A stretch of 64,000 nucleotides of DNA, from NCBI RefSeq assembly GCF_001456115.1, contig NZ_CP013264.1:682001-746000 (forward strand), in the 5' to 3' direction. The stretch is from Sphingobium baderi (GTDB taxonomy: Bacteria; Pseudomonadota; Alphaproteobacteria; Sphingomonadales; Sphingomonadaceae). Below are positions 29,312-37,489 of the stretch, in pieces. The notes under the pieces were generated by a model. It saw only the letters and a list, made by a program, of their open reading frames with translations. It searched no databases and was not told the DNA's origin. Both the position numbers and the translations under genes were made by a program. Numbering within the stretch: the stretch's first letter is position 1; the number at the start of each line of letters is the position of its first letter.

Positions 29312-30223
29312 TCATGCGACGCCCGGTTCGACATGGGGGGCATCCAGCGGCGACGCCTTCGGTTTGAAGCGCGCGGCGATCAGGCATCCCGCCACGATCA
29401 GCAGCGCGCCCGCGACGGTGCCCGCCGACAACTCCTCGTCAAAGACAAGCCAGCCGATCAGCGCGGCCCACAGGAAAGCGCTATATTCGACGGGAATGAG
29501 CCGCTGCGCTTCCGACCGTGCATAGGCCCAGGCCAAAAGAGCAAGCGAGGTGAAGGCCAAAGCAGCGGCCAGCAGGATGAACGGCACGGCCTTGAGCGGA
29601 GGGTTCGCGGCCCAGAACGGAGCCGCCAGGGAAAACACGCCCAGCATGACGAGATGCTGGAAGAAAGCCACCTCGACCGGCGAAGCCAGTTGCGCCTGTT
29701 GCCGCTGAAGGATCAGGTTCCATGCGAAAAGCACGGCCGAAAGCAGCACCGCCAGCGCGCCGAGAAGCGCGTCCAGATCATAATCGCCGCTGACCCGTCC
29801 CGCCACTATCACGCCCACGCCGACCAGGCCCAGCAGCGATGCGCCGATGGCCTGCCGCCCGACCGGCTCTCCAAGCAGGAGCGCCGCCAGATACAGGGCG
29901 ATGAGGGGGGCGATGAAGGAAAGCGCGATCGCTTCCGCCAGCGCAAGATGCATCAGGCCATAGAAGAAGAGCGGCGCCATCAGCGAAACGGCAAGACCGC
30001 GGATCAGGTGCAGGCGCAGCACCGCTCGGGCGGGCCATCCCCGGCGCGTGGCCAGCATCAGCGCCAGCCCCAGCAGGCTGCCGACCAGCGCCCGCCAGAA
30101 CAGCGCATTATAAAGACCGATGGAAAGGCTCAGCCCTTTCATCACCCCATCCATGATCGAAAACAGCCCGACTCCCGCGCAGCAGATCAGGAAGGGAATG
30201 GCAAAGGAACGGGATTGGGGCAT
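29312..30223 (-). CDS. DMT-superfamily (EamA) transporter
   Basis: A 303-aa inner-membrane protein with about ten hydrophobic helices forming two EamA repeats (FWRALVGSLLG in the first, the conserved EYSAFLWAALIGWLVFDE in the second). EamA carriers export metabolites such as amino acids or nucleobases. It is separated from ispG by 15 bp and from the acetyltransferase by 10 bp, so they may be co-transcribed. The substrate cannot be inferred. Confidence 0.87.
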   Translation of the reverse strand: MPQSRSFAIPFLICCAGVGLFSIMDGVMKGLSLSIGLYNALFWRALVGSLLGLALMLATRRGWPARAVLRLHLIRGLAVSLMAPLFFYGLMHLALAEAIALSFIAPLIALYLAALLLGEPVGRQAIGASLLGLVGVGVIVAGRVSGDYDLDALLGALAVLLSAVLFAWNLILQRQQAQLASPVEVAFFQHLVMLGVFSLAAPFWAANPPLKAVPFILLAAALAFTSLALLAWAYARSEAQRLIPVEYSAFLWAALIGWLVFDEELSAGTVAGALLIVAGCLIAARFKPKASPLDAPHVEPGVA

Positions 30224-30238
30224 GACGCGGAAGAACGC

Positions 30239-31384
30239 TTATTCCGCGGCTTCAGGGTGGCCCGCGTCGGTCATGTCCGCCTCGATCTCTGCCGCTTTGG
30301 CTTCGACCAGCTTCACGATATGCTCGATCATGTCTTCATCCTGCACCGTATGGTCGGTGACGCCGGACAGATAGACCATATGCTTGCCCGCGCCGCCGCC
30401 GGTCAGGCCGATATCGGTTTCCCGCGCTTCGCCGGGCCCATTGACGACGCAGCCCAACACCGAAAGCGACAGCGGCGTGTGGATATGCTGGAGCCGTTCC
30501 TCCAGCGCCTGCACGGTGCGGATCACGTCGAAGCCCTGCCGCGCGCAGCTTGGGCAACTGATCACCTTCACCCCGCGCGTGCGGATGCCCAGCGATTTGA
30601 GGATCTCATAGCCGACGCGCACTTCCTCTTCCGGCTCGGCCGACAGGGACACGCGGATCGTGTCGCCAATCCCCGCCCAGAGCAGGTTGCCGATGCCGAT
30701 GGCGCTTTTCACCGTGCCGCCGATCAGCCCGCCCGCTTCGGTGATGCCCAGATGCAGCGGGCAATCCACCGCCTCGGCAAGCTGCATATAGGCCGCGACG
30801 GCCAGGAACACGTCGCTGGCCTTCACCGCGACCTTATAGTCGTGGAAATCCTGGTCCTGGAGCAGCTTGATATGGTCGAGCGCGCTTTCGACCAGAGCTT
30901 CGGGGCAAGGCTCCCCATATTTTTCGAGCAGGTCCTTTTCGAGGCTGCCGGCATTGACGCCGATGCGGATCGAGCAGCCATTGGCCTTGGCCGCGTCCAC
31001 CACTTCCTTGACGCGTGCTTCGCTGCCGATGTTGCCCGGATTGATGCGAAGGCAGGCCGCGCCCGCGTCCGCCGCCTCCAGCGCGCGCTTATAGTGGAAA
31101 TGGATGTCCGCGACGATCGGCACGCGGGCGGCGCGCACGATCTGCTTGAGCGCGGCGGTCGATTCCTCGTCCGGGCAGGACACGCGGATGATGTCGACGC
31201 CCACCTCCTCGCAGCGGCGGATCTGGTCGATCGTCGCCTTTGCGTCGAAGGTCGGCGTGTTGGTCATGGTCTGCACCGTCACCGGCGCGCCGCCGCCGAC
31301 GGGCACATTGCCGACCATGATCTGCCGCGACTGCCGCCGGGCGATGTCGCGCCAGGGGCGCAGGCCGGGATTATGGTCTGACAT
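30239..31384 (-). CDS. ispG: 4-hydroxy-3-methylbut-2-enyl diphosphate synthase
   Basis: A 381-aa IspG/GcpE of the MEP isoprenoid pathway, a [4Fe-4S] enzyme converting MEcPP to HMBPP. Family blocks include [30 protein letters not shown], and the cluster cysteines in [12 protein letters not shown] and [14 protein letters not shown] 31384 agrees with the family start. The Shine-Dalgarno candidate (GGAG) is buried in a hairpin that ends only five bases before the ATG. Confidence 0.95.
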   Translation of the reverse strand: MSDHNPGLRPWRDIARRQSRQIMVGNVPVGGGAPVTVQTMTNTPTFDAKATIDQIRRCEEVGVDIIRVSCPDEESTAALKQIVRAARVPIVADIHFHYKRALEAADAGAACLRINPGNIGSEARVKEVVDAAKANGCSIRIGVNAGSLEKDLLEKYGEPCPEALVESALDHIKLLQDQDFHDYKVAVKASDVFLAVAAYMQLAEAVDCPLHLGITEAGGLIGGTVKSAIGIGNLLWAGIGDTIRVSLSAEPEEEVRVGYEILKSLGIRTRGVKVISCPSCARQGFDVIRTVQALEERLQHIHTPLSLSVLGCVVNGPGEARETDIGLTGGGAGKHMVYLSGVTDHTVQDEDMIEHIVKLVEAKAAEIEADMTDAGHPEAAE

Positions 31385-31385
31385 G

Positions 31386-31416
31386 AAAAGGAGGCTCCGT
31401 GATGATGGAGCCTCCT
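31386..31416 (-). terminator. Hairpin plus T-run directly abutting the ispG start codon
   Basis: On the minus strand a perfect 10-bp stem (AGGAGGCTCC / GGAGCCTCCT) with an 8-nt loop is followed by a run of four T's, one C and then the ispG ATG. It lies 34 bp after the fadL stop, so it can terminate that transcript. It also sequesters the only plausible ispG ribosome-binding sequence, so it may act as an attenuator or translational switch. Confidence 0.65.
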
Positions 31417-31450
31417 ATAGTGCTTTATCGCGCCGGTTAGAAGCGCCGCG

Positions 31451-32752
31451 TCAGAATCGCGCGGTGAAGGATGCGGCCAGCTGATCCGCATTGCCGCTGG
31501 TCTGCGACAGGGTGGTCGCGGTGATGGCGGCGGGCGTGCCCTGATAGGAAATGTCCGGGCGGATGATGTTCGCCTTTTCCACGAAGGTATGCGCGTAGCT
31601 GAGGTTCAGCGCGAAGGCCGGGGAGATGTTCCACGTCGCCCCGCCGGTCAGCCACACGCGGTCGCCGTCCGGTACGCGGGTGGTCAGATATTGCGGGTTG
31701 GTCGGCGTGCGGTCGAACATGGTGCCCGCCCGCAGCGTCAGCGCCGGGCTGACGTCATATTCGCCGCCCACGCCGACGCTGTAGCTGTCCTTGTAATGCA
31801 GTTCCTTGACGTTGGTGCCGGCGGGCGAGGTGATCGCGATGCCCTTGAACACCGACCAGTTATACCAGCGCGCGGTGATCATGGCGCGAATCCGGGGCGT
31901 CAGCTTGTGCATCATGCTGACCGTGACGATGTCGGGCAGGTCGAGCGGCGCGGCCGCGCTGACTTCGCCGTTGGAACCGGCCAGCAACCCCTGCAATCCG
32001 CTGACGGTCTGCGTGCCTTGCAGATGATGCTGGATGCCGGAGCGGTAATGCACGCCCACATGGGTGTCGCCATTGGTGTAGAACAGGCCCGCATTCCAGC
32101 CGACGGTCCAGTCGTCGCCTTTCACCCGCGCTTCGCCATCCGCCAACAGCGGCGAAAGCTGCGGCAGGGCGTTGGTCAGCGTGACCTTCACATATTGCAC
32201 GTCAACGCCGCCGCCGACCGAGAAATTATCATTCAGCTTATAGGCGAGGGAGGGCTGGATATTATAGGTTTTGAGGTTGGTGTAGAGGGAGTCGTACCGC
32301 CCGAAGAACCCATCGTCATAGTCCAGTTTCAGGCCGAAAGGCGCGTTGACGCCCAGACCCAGCCAGAGGCGATCGGTGACTTGAGCGGTCGCATAGAAGC
32401 TGGGGATCGGAATCACCTTGTCGAACGGATTGCCCCCCGATGGGCCAGTGACAGGCACCGAAACGGGCAGGCCGGGAACCGTGCGGGACGATCCGCGATT
32501 GGTCTGGTGCGCCGAAGCCATCAGCGCCACGCCGCCCACCGACGTCTGGATACCGGGCAGGTTCGTCATCGCGGCCGGGTTGAAATAGACGATCGACGGA
32601 TCGTCCGCCGCCGCCGCGCCACCGGACAAAGCGCGCCCTGTTTCCTTGGGCGATTGTTCCTGAAGGTAAAATCCGCCGGCAAAGGCCGGGACCGGCAAGG
32701 CAAACACGCTGGAAAACAGCATCATGGTCAGGGCGCGGTGGTTTCGGAACAT
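31451..32752 (-). CDS. FadL/OmpP1/TodX-family outer membrane transporter
   Basis: A 433-aa barrel protein with signal peptide (MFRNHRALTMML, cleavage at PAFAGG). The mature N-terminus GFYLQEQSPKETGRALSG and SIVYFNPAAMTNL form the hatch of FadL proteins, which import long-chain fatty acids or other hydrophobic compounds. The C-terminus ends in TARF, a typical barrel end. Start ATG 32752. The substrate may be fatty acids or aromatic hydrocarbons. Confidence 0.9.
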   Translation of the reverse strand: MFRNHRALTMMLFSSVFALPVPAFAGGFYLQEQSPKETGRALSGGAAAADDPSIVYFNPAAMTNLPGIQTSVGGVALMASAHQTNRGSSRTVPGLPVSVPVTGPSGGNPFDKVIPIPSFYATAQVTDRLWLGLGVNAPFGLKLDYDDGFFGRYDSLYTNLKTYNIQPSLAYKLNDNFSVGGGVDVQYVKVTLTNALPQLSPLLADGEARVKGDDWTVGWNAGLFYTNGDTHVGVHYRSGIQHHLQGTQTVSGLQGLLAGSNGEVSAAAPLDLPDIVTVSMMHKLTPRIRAMITARWYNWSVFKGIAITSPAGTNVKELHYKDSYSVGVGGEYDVSPALTLRAGTMFDRTPTNPQYLTTRVPDGDRVWLTGGATWNISPAFALNLSYAHTFVEKANIIRPDISYQGTPAAITATTLSQTSGNADQLAASFTARF

Positions 32753-32950
32753 GGCATCCTCCACTGGGAACAGCTTGGTTCTTCCTTGGCCCGCCTTTTC
32801 AAGACGGAGGCTTAAGCGGGCGAATAGCAGCCTTATGGTTAATTTCCAGTGCTGGCGGACGCGCTTCATCACATGATCCGCCCATGGAAGTCGGGACGGG
32901 CCGACATGGACGCTACGGCAAGGGCGCCTGCCGCGAGAAAACCGAAAGGC

Positions 32951-32978
32951 AAAAAAAAGCCGCCCCGAAGGACGGCTT
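32951..32978 (-). terminator. Intrinsic terminator of sRNA copy 2
   Basis: A nine-pair stem (one G-U) with a UUCG loop is followed by eight T's on the minus strand. The paired arms are 32957-32965 and 32970-32978. Confidence 0.85.
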
Positions 32979-33052
32979 GTAAAGTTTTAGGAGAGGATGC
33001 CTGAAAGGCCTGTTCCTTGTGCAGCGCAGCGCAGTTCTTCACAATTGCGAAG
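32951..33052 (-). ncRNA. Candidate trans-acting small RNA, copy 2 (5' end estimated)
   Basis: Paralogue of the locus at 26197-26300. The stretch GCCTTTCAGGCATCCTCTCC plus TAAAACTTT is identical. Sequences further upstream align without gaps at lower identity, as expected for regulatory RNAs that keep a core and diverge in the rest. A terminator closes it at 32951-32978. It lies in the 425-bp gap between the phosphohexomutase stop and fadL, transcribed toward fadL, and nothing else in that gap looks coding. Confidence 0.6.
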
Positions 33053-33063
33053 AAAGCGGAATG

Positions 33064-33082
33064 GATTGCGTTTTATGCAACC
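33064..33082 (-). promoter_or_regulatory. Dyad GGTTGC-N7-GCAATC (minus strand) upstream of sRNA copy 2
   Basis: Counterpart of the dyad at 26312-26330, at the same aligned distance from the sRNA core, with one imperfect base pair. A second palindrome TTCGCAATTGTGAA follows toward the sRNA (33040-33053). Confidence 0.4.
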
Positions 33083-33178
33083 GTAAGAAAATATACCGAT
33101 TTCCGTAACGGAAAGACGGAAGCGCAAACTATCCGATATTCAGCTCATTTTCGCAGCAAGGGGCTTTCAGCATCCCAT

Positions 33179-34546
33179 TCAGGCGCGAATCACCCCTGAT
33201 TCGGCCAGCTGGGAATCAAGCGAAGCGACCAGCCGGACCAACGCATCGGCATCTTTCGCCTCAGCGCGGGCCACTAACGCATCCTGTGTATTAGACGCAC
33301 GCAGCAACCACCACCCGTCAGCCGTGCGGACCCGTGCGCCGTCGGTATCATCCACCTCTGCTCCCGCCGCGCGCAGACGGTCCAGCACTTCATCCACGAC
33401 GGCGAATTTCCGGCTTTCCACGACCGGGAAGCGAAGTTCCGGCGTGTTCGCCATCTCAGGCATCGCGTCGCGCAGGTCCGTCACGCTCTGATCCAGACGG
33501 GTGACGGTGCGGATGAGCCGGACGGCGGCATAAAGACCATCGTCGAAACCATAATAATCGTCCGCGAAAAAAACATGGCCGGTCATCTCTCCCGCGAGCG
33601 GACTGCCTGTTTCCTTCATTTTGGACTTTATCAGACTGTGTCCTGTCTTCCACATCAGCGCAGCCCCGCCCAGCGCCTCTATGCGATCGAACAGGGCCTG
33701 GCTGGCCTTTACATCGGCGATGATGGTGGCGCCCGGACGATCCTTGAGCACATCCTCGGTAAAGATGGAAAGGAGCTGATCGCCCCCAATCGCCCGCCCT
33801 TCACCATCCACCACGCCGATGCGGTCGCCGTCGCCGTCGAAAGCCACTCCGAAATCGAGCTTGTTGTCGCGGACAAGCGCCCGCAGGTCCGCCAGATTCC
33901 GGTCTTCGGTCGGATCGGGATGATGATGGGGAAAATTGCCGTCTACTTCGGTGAAGAGCAGATGATGCTCACCGGGCAGGAGCTGCGTCAGCTTCTCCAC
34001 GGCGGGACCGGCTGCGCCGTTGCCGGTGTCCCAGCCGATGCGGAAGGCGCGCCCGTCAAAGCCCTGCATCAGCCGGGCGACGTAGGCGTCGAGCAGGTCG
34101 ACCGTTTCAACCCTGCCCGCGCCTTCGGTCCAGTCGCCCGCGGCAGCCATCGCGCCCAGTTTCTGGATATCCTCGCCAAAAAAGGGGCGATGCTGAAATA
34201 CCAGCTTGAAGCCATTGTGATCGCGGGGATTATGGCTGCCGGTTATCTGGATGCCGCCCATGACATCCCGCTCCGCTTCGGCATGATAGAGCATTGGGGT
34301 GGGGCCAAGGCCGATGCGGAGCACATCGACGCCGCTATCCGTCAATCCCCCGACCAGCGCGGTTTCGAGTATCGGGGAGCTCAGCCGCCCGTCCCGGCCA
34401 ACCGCGACCGCTGATCCGCCCGCGCGCCCGACCAGCGTGCCAAATGTGCGCCCTACGGCATAGGCGTCCTTCTCTCCCAGCGTTTCGCCGACGACACCGC
34501 GCATGTCATATTCGCGCAGCAGCGTGGGATGAAAACTGTGAGTCAT
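33179..34546 (-). CDS. Phosphomannomutase/phosphoglucomutase
   Basis: A 455-aa alpha-D-phosphohexomutase. It has the active-site serine loop TGSHNPRDHNGFK, metal loop AFDGDGDRIGV, sugar-specificity loop GEMTGHVFF and phosphate loop (RASNTQDALVARAEA). Bifunctional PMM/PGM enzymes supply mannose-1-P and glucose-1-P for exopolysaccharide and LPS. I start it at ATG 34546 (MTHSFHPTLLREYDMRG). It follows the membrane J-domain gene by 31 bp. Confidence 0.93.
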   Translation of the reverse strand: MTHSFHPTLLREYDMRGVVGETLGEKDAYAVGRTFGTLVGRAGGSAVAVGRDGRLSSPILETALVGGLTDSGVDVLRIGLGPTPMLYHAEAERDVMGGIQITGSHNPRDHNGFKLVFQHRPFFGEDIQKLGAMAAAGDWTEGAGRVETVDLLDAYVARLMQGFDGRAFRIGWDTGNGAAGPAVEKLTQLLPGEHHLLFTEVDGNFPHHHPDPTEDRNLADLRALVRDNKLDFGVAFDGDGDRIGVVDGEGRAIGGDQLLSIFTEDVLKDRPGATIIADVKASQALFDRIEALGGAALMWKTGHSLIKSKMKETGSPLAGEMTGHVFFADDYYGFDDGLYAAVRLIRTVTRLDQSVTDLRDAMPEMANTPELRFPVVESRKFAVVDEVLDRLRAAGAEVDDTDGARVRTADGWWLLRASNTQDALVARAEAKDADALVRLVASLDSQLAESGVIRA

Positions 34547-34577
34547 GGAATGACCCTCCCCGTCCGCTTGGTCCGGG

Positions 34578-35015
34578 TCAAGCCTGACCCGGTCCGCTCT
34601 TGAGGTGTCGGAGCAACAGGTCGCGGGCCGCATTGATCTCGGCCGCCAAGGCTTCGGTGCCGCCGTGATCGGGATGTACCGATGCGATCAGGCGGCGATG
34701 GGCGGCCTTGACCGCCTTTGCGTCGGCTTCCGGCGGCAAGCCCAGCAGGGCTCTTGCCCGCGCAAGCCCTTCGGCGGTGGCCGGAACGACCGGAGGCCTG
34801 CCTTGCGCCCTGCCCTTCCGGCTGCGGGCAAGGAAAAACAGCGCCGATCCGACCAGCAATGGCAGGCCAGCCACTGGCTTGCCCTTGGCCGCCATCACTG
34901 CGCCGACCAGCGCCGCGCCGAGCGCCATGCCGTCCTTCACCGTCATGCGTTGCAACCGCCCCGTCCAGATGAGCCAGCCCGCAAGGGCGATCAGCGCAAT
35001 CGCCAGCCAGCCCAT
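34578..35015 (-). CDS. Membrane-anchored J-domain protein
   Basis: A 145-aa protein. Two N-terminal hydrophobic segments (starting GWLAIALIALAGWLIW and later VAGLPLLVGSALFFLA) precede a Lys/Arg-rich linker. The C-terminal J domain has HRRLIASVHPDHGGT with the invariant HPD. It would stimulate a DnaK-type chaperone at the membrane, somewhat like TIM14/DjlA. Its ATG overlaps the mipZ stop (TGATG). Confidence 0.85.
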   Translation of the reverse strand: MGWLAIALIALAGWLIWTGRLQRMTVKDGMALGAALVGAVMAAKGKPVAGLPLLVGSALFFLARSRKGRAQGRPPVVPATAEGLARARALLGLPPEADAKAVKAAHRRLIASVHPDHGGTEALAAEINAARDLLLRHLKSGPGQA

Positions 35016-35821
35016 CAGGCCGCGCCGATCAGGTCCATCGACAGCGCGTCCGACCGTTCGGGAAGCGCAAGGCCCGACACCATTTCGCGCAGTTCCTGCC
35101 GCGCGGCGATGTGGCTGACGCCCAGCTCGCCCAGATGCCCCTTGTCGAGCAGGGTGAGGCCGGAGGGGAATAGTTCGCGGAAGATCACGCGCTCCGAAAG
35201 GCCCGGAATCACGCGGAATCCGACGCGGCGGGACAGTTCCATGAGGGCGTCGCCCACGCGTTTCTTGTTGCGGGCGTCGTGATGCTGGACGCGGTTGCGT
35301 AGCACCACCCAGTCGATCGACACGCCGTCCGCCTTGGCGCGGGACTTGCGCGCCTCGAAAATCAGTTCGGAATAGAAGGACAGGCGGCGCACCTTGAAGG
35401 TTTCGGCGTCCACCTGCCCGATCAGGTCGAAATCGACGAAGCTGTCGTTCATCGGCGTGACCAGCGTATTCGCCCGCGCCGCCATGTGCCGGGCGAAGGC
35501 GTCGTCGCGGCCGGGCGTGTCGACGATCAGGAAATCCTTGCCCTGCGCGACGGCGGCGGATTCCTCCTCCAGCGCCTCGATGGTGTCGCCCTTTAACACC
35601 GCATAGTCGGGTGTGGGCAGATCGATCCCGCGCCGCCGGGCTGTTTCGCCGCGATTCTCCAGATAGCGCGTGACGGTGCGCTGGCGCGGGTCGAGGTCGA
35701 TCATGCCGACCCTGTGGCCCAGCGCTGTCAGCGCAATGGCGGTATGGACCGCCGTGGTCGACTTGCCGGTCCCGCCCTTTTCATTGGCAAAGACGATGAG
35801 ATGCGTTTGGGCGTTCGCCAT
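35015..35821 (-). CDS. mipZ: Division-plane positioning ATPase MipZ
   Basis: A 268-aa ParA/MinD-type ATPase. It has a deviant Walker A FANEKGGTGKST, MIDLDPRQRTVTRYLENR and LIVDTPGRDD. Sequence blocks such as NDSFVDFDLIGQVD and RNRVQHHDARNKKR are characteristic of MipZ. In Caulobacter MipZ binds ParB at parS near the origin and forms a polar gradient that inhibits FtsZ, placing the septum at midcell. parAB and parS are in the same window, supporting this role. Confidence 0.93.
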   Translation of the reverse strand: MANAQTHLIVFANEKGGTGKSTTAVHTAIALTALGHRVGMIDLDPRQRTVTRYLENRGETARRRGIDLPTPDYAVLKGDTIEALEEESAAVAQGKDFLIVDTPGRDDAFARHMAARANTLVTPMNDSFVDFDLIGQVDAETFKVRRLSFYSELIFEARKSRAKADGVSIDWVVLRNRVQHHDARNKKRVGDALMELSRRVGFRVIPGLSERVIFRELFPSGLTLLDKGHLGELGVSHIAARQELREMVSGLALPERSDALSMDLIGAA

Positions 35822-35931
35822 CGGACCTTGATAACCCCGTTGATTGTCGCTTTGATTCTTGACCGTCGTGCGCGGCCATGCCTTAGCATGATCTGCCCCT
35901 GACCCCCGCCCTTATCGGAGCCTTTCTTCCC

Positions 35932-36777
35932 GTGCAAACCCTGCGTGACCTTCCTGCCCTCCGCGCCGCGATTCTGGCGCTGCGGCGCGACGGAAAATCT
36001 GTCGCCCTGGTGCCGACCATGGGCGCGCTGCATGACGGGCATATGGCGTTGGTGGAGGAAGGCCGGCGGCGGGCAAAGCATGTCGTCGTATCGATCTTCG
36101 TCAATCCCAGGCAGTTCGGGCCGAACGAGGATCTGGACGCCTATCCCCGGCGGGAAGCCACCGACGCGCATATGTTGCAGGAAGCGGGCGTGGACATATT
36201 GTGGGCGCCCACGGTCGATGTCATGTATCCGGCGGGCTTTTCGACCAACATCTCCCTTTCGGGCGTGACGGAGGGGCTGGACGGCGCGGCCCGGCCCGGC
36301 CATTTCGACGGGGTGGCGACGGTCGTTACCAAGCTCTTCAATCAGGTCCAGCCCGATGTCGCGCTGTTCGGGGAAAAGGATTACCAGCAGCTCACCGTGA
36401 TCCGCCAAATGGTGATCGACCTCAACCTGCCTGTCGAGATCGTGGGCCTGCCGACGCAGCGGGCCGAGGACGGCCTCGCCCTCTCGTCCCGCAACACCTA
36501 TCTGACCGAAGAAGAACGCAAGCAGGCACTGGCACTCCCGCGCGCGCTGGGCGAAGCGAAGCGACAGATGGAAAAGGGCGCAAGCGTGGACTCCGCGCTC
36601 GCCAAGGCCATCGCCATGCTGGCGAACCACGGTTTCGACCCGATCGATTATGTAACGCTGTGCGACGCGGCGACGCTGGAACCGATGACAGTGCTGGACC
36701 GCCCGGCCCGCCTGCTGGGCGCGGCAAAGATGGGCGGCACGCGCCTGATCGACAATATTGCGGTCGACCCAGCCTAG
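35932..36777 (+). CDS. panC: Pantothenate synthetase
   Basis: A 281-aa PanC joining pantoate and beta-alanine with ATP. Motifs include PTMGALHDGHMALV (HIGH-like), SIFVNPRQFGPNEDLDAYPR, FGEKDYQQL and LSSRNTYL (KMSKS-like). The start is GTG 35932 with GGAG about ten bases upstream. It is divergent from mipZ with a 110-bp gap. Confidence 0.95.
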   Translation: MQTLRDLPALRAAILALRRDGKSVALVPTMGALHDGHMALVEEGRRRAKHVVVSIFVNPRQFGPNEDLDAYPRREATDAHMLQEAGVDILWAPTVDVMYPAGFSTNISLSGVTEGLDGAARPGHFDGVATVVTKLFNQVQPDVALFGEKDYQQLTVIRQMVIDLNLPVEIVGLPTQRAEDGLALSSRNTYLTEEERKQALALPRALGEAKRQMEKGASVDSALAKAIAMLANHGFDPIDYVTLCDAATLEPMTVLDRPARLLGAAKMGGTRLIDNIAVDPA

Positions 36778-36832
36778 AACCGCGCAGGCTTCGCCAATCA
36801 AGCAGGACGCGCAGAGCAGCGATGGAGGAATA

Positions 36833-36940
36833 ATGCCTGTCCAACAGCAGGTAATCCTTCATCGAACCCGCCGCTTACCCCCTGAACCATTTCCATTCAC
36901 CAATGGAACTTGCGACACGGGCTGGCCGTTGTTTCGATGA
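36833..36940 (+). CDS. Possible 35-aa micro-ORF with strong Shine-Dalgarno
   Basis: GGAGGAATAATG gives a strong ribosome-binding site for a 35-codon frame (MPVQQQVILH, Arg/Pro-rich, ending WPLFR). It lies 20 bp before the hydrophobic micro-ORF. No family is recognised and coding character is weak; it may be a leader peptide or chance. Confidence 0.3.
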   Translation: MPVQQQVILHRTRRLPPEPFPFTNGTCDTGWPLFR

Positions 36941-36960
36941 ACTGATGAAAGGAGCGCGAC

Positions 36961-37038
36961 ATGGGAAAAGGCATTCTACTTTGGCTCATCGGCGTGCCTA
37001 TTCCCATCATTCTCCTGCTCTGGCTGTTCTTCCACTAG
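36961..37038 (+). CDS. 25-aa single-span membrane micropeptide
   Basis: ATG 36961 is preceded by AAAGGAG at seven bases. The product begins MGKGILLWLIGVPIPI and is almost entirely hydrophobic, ending LFFH. The length and composition fit a single membrane helix. From memory, very similar short peptides are scattered in proteobacterial genomes, but no function is known to me. Type I toxin-like action or a membrane-stress role are speculation. Confidence 0.6.
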   Translation: MGKGILLWLIGVPIPIILLLWLFFH

Positions 37039-37048
37039 AATCCGTTCG

Positions 37049-37489
37049 TTAGAACGGTTTCACGATCACCGCGATCACGATCACTGCGGCGGCGACACCC
37101 GGAATTTCATTCATCAGGCGGAGCCGCTTGTCGGTCATGGGCCGTTCGCCCCGCGCCAGCTTCTTCGCATAGCCCGCGATCCAGCCATGATAGCCCGACA
37201 GGCCCAGCACGAAGAGCAGTTTCAGGTGAAACCAGCCGAAATGCCAGGCGCCGATCTCCACCATCAGCATCAACCCGAATATCCAGACCAGGAGCAGCGA
37301 GGGATTGAGGATGATCTTGAGCAATCGCCGTTCCCGGTCGATCCATTTGTGGTCCTCGTCCGATCCCACCGCGCATTGCTGGTGATAGACGAAGAAGCGC
37401 GGCATCATGAACAGGCCCGCCATCAGGAAGATGACGAAGATCAGATGAGCGGCCTTCACCCAGAGATAGGCGGCGCCAAGATAGGCCAT
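37049..37489 (-). CDS. hemJ: Protoporphyrinogen oxidase HemJ
   Basis: A 146-aa membrane protein with four helices. It has the HemJ pattern: AYLWVKAAHLIFVIFLMAGL with its conserved His, PRFFVYH, RERRLLKIILNPSL and GWFHLKLLFVLGLSGYH. HemJ oxidises protoporphyrinogen IX in bacteria lacking HemG/HemY. Its ATG overlaps the hemE stop, tying two heme-synthesis steps together. Confidence 0.92.
   Translation of the reverse strand: MAYLGAAYLWVKAAHLIFVIFLMAGLFMMPRFFVYHQQCAVGSDEDHKWIDRERRLLKIILNPSLLLVWIFGLMLMVEIGAWHFGWFHLKLLFVLGLSGYHGWIAGYAKKLARGERPMTDKRLRLMNEIPGVAAAVIVIAVIVKPF

Noticed and set aside
29258..31381. A 707-codon open frame antisense to the DMT transporter and ispG
   Set aside because: It spans two real genes and their gap; its composition (Gln/Arg/His-rich) is that of a reverse-frame artefact.
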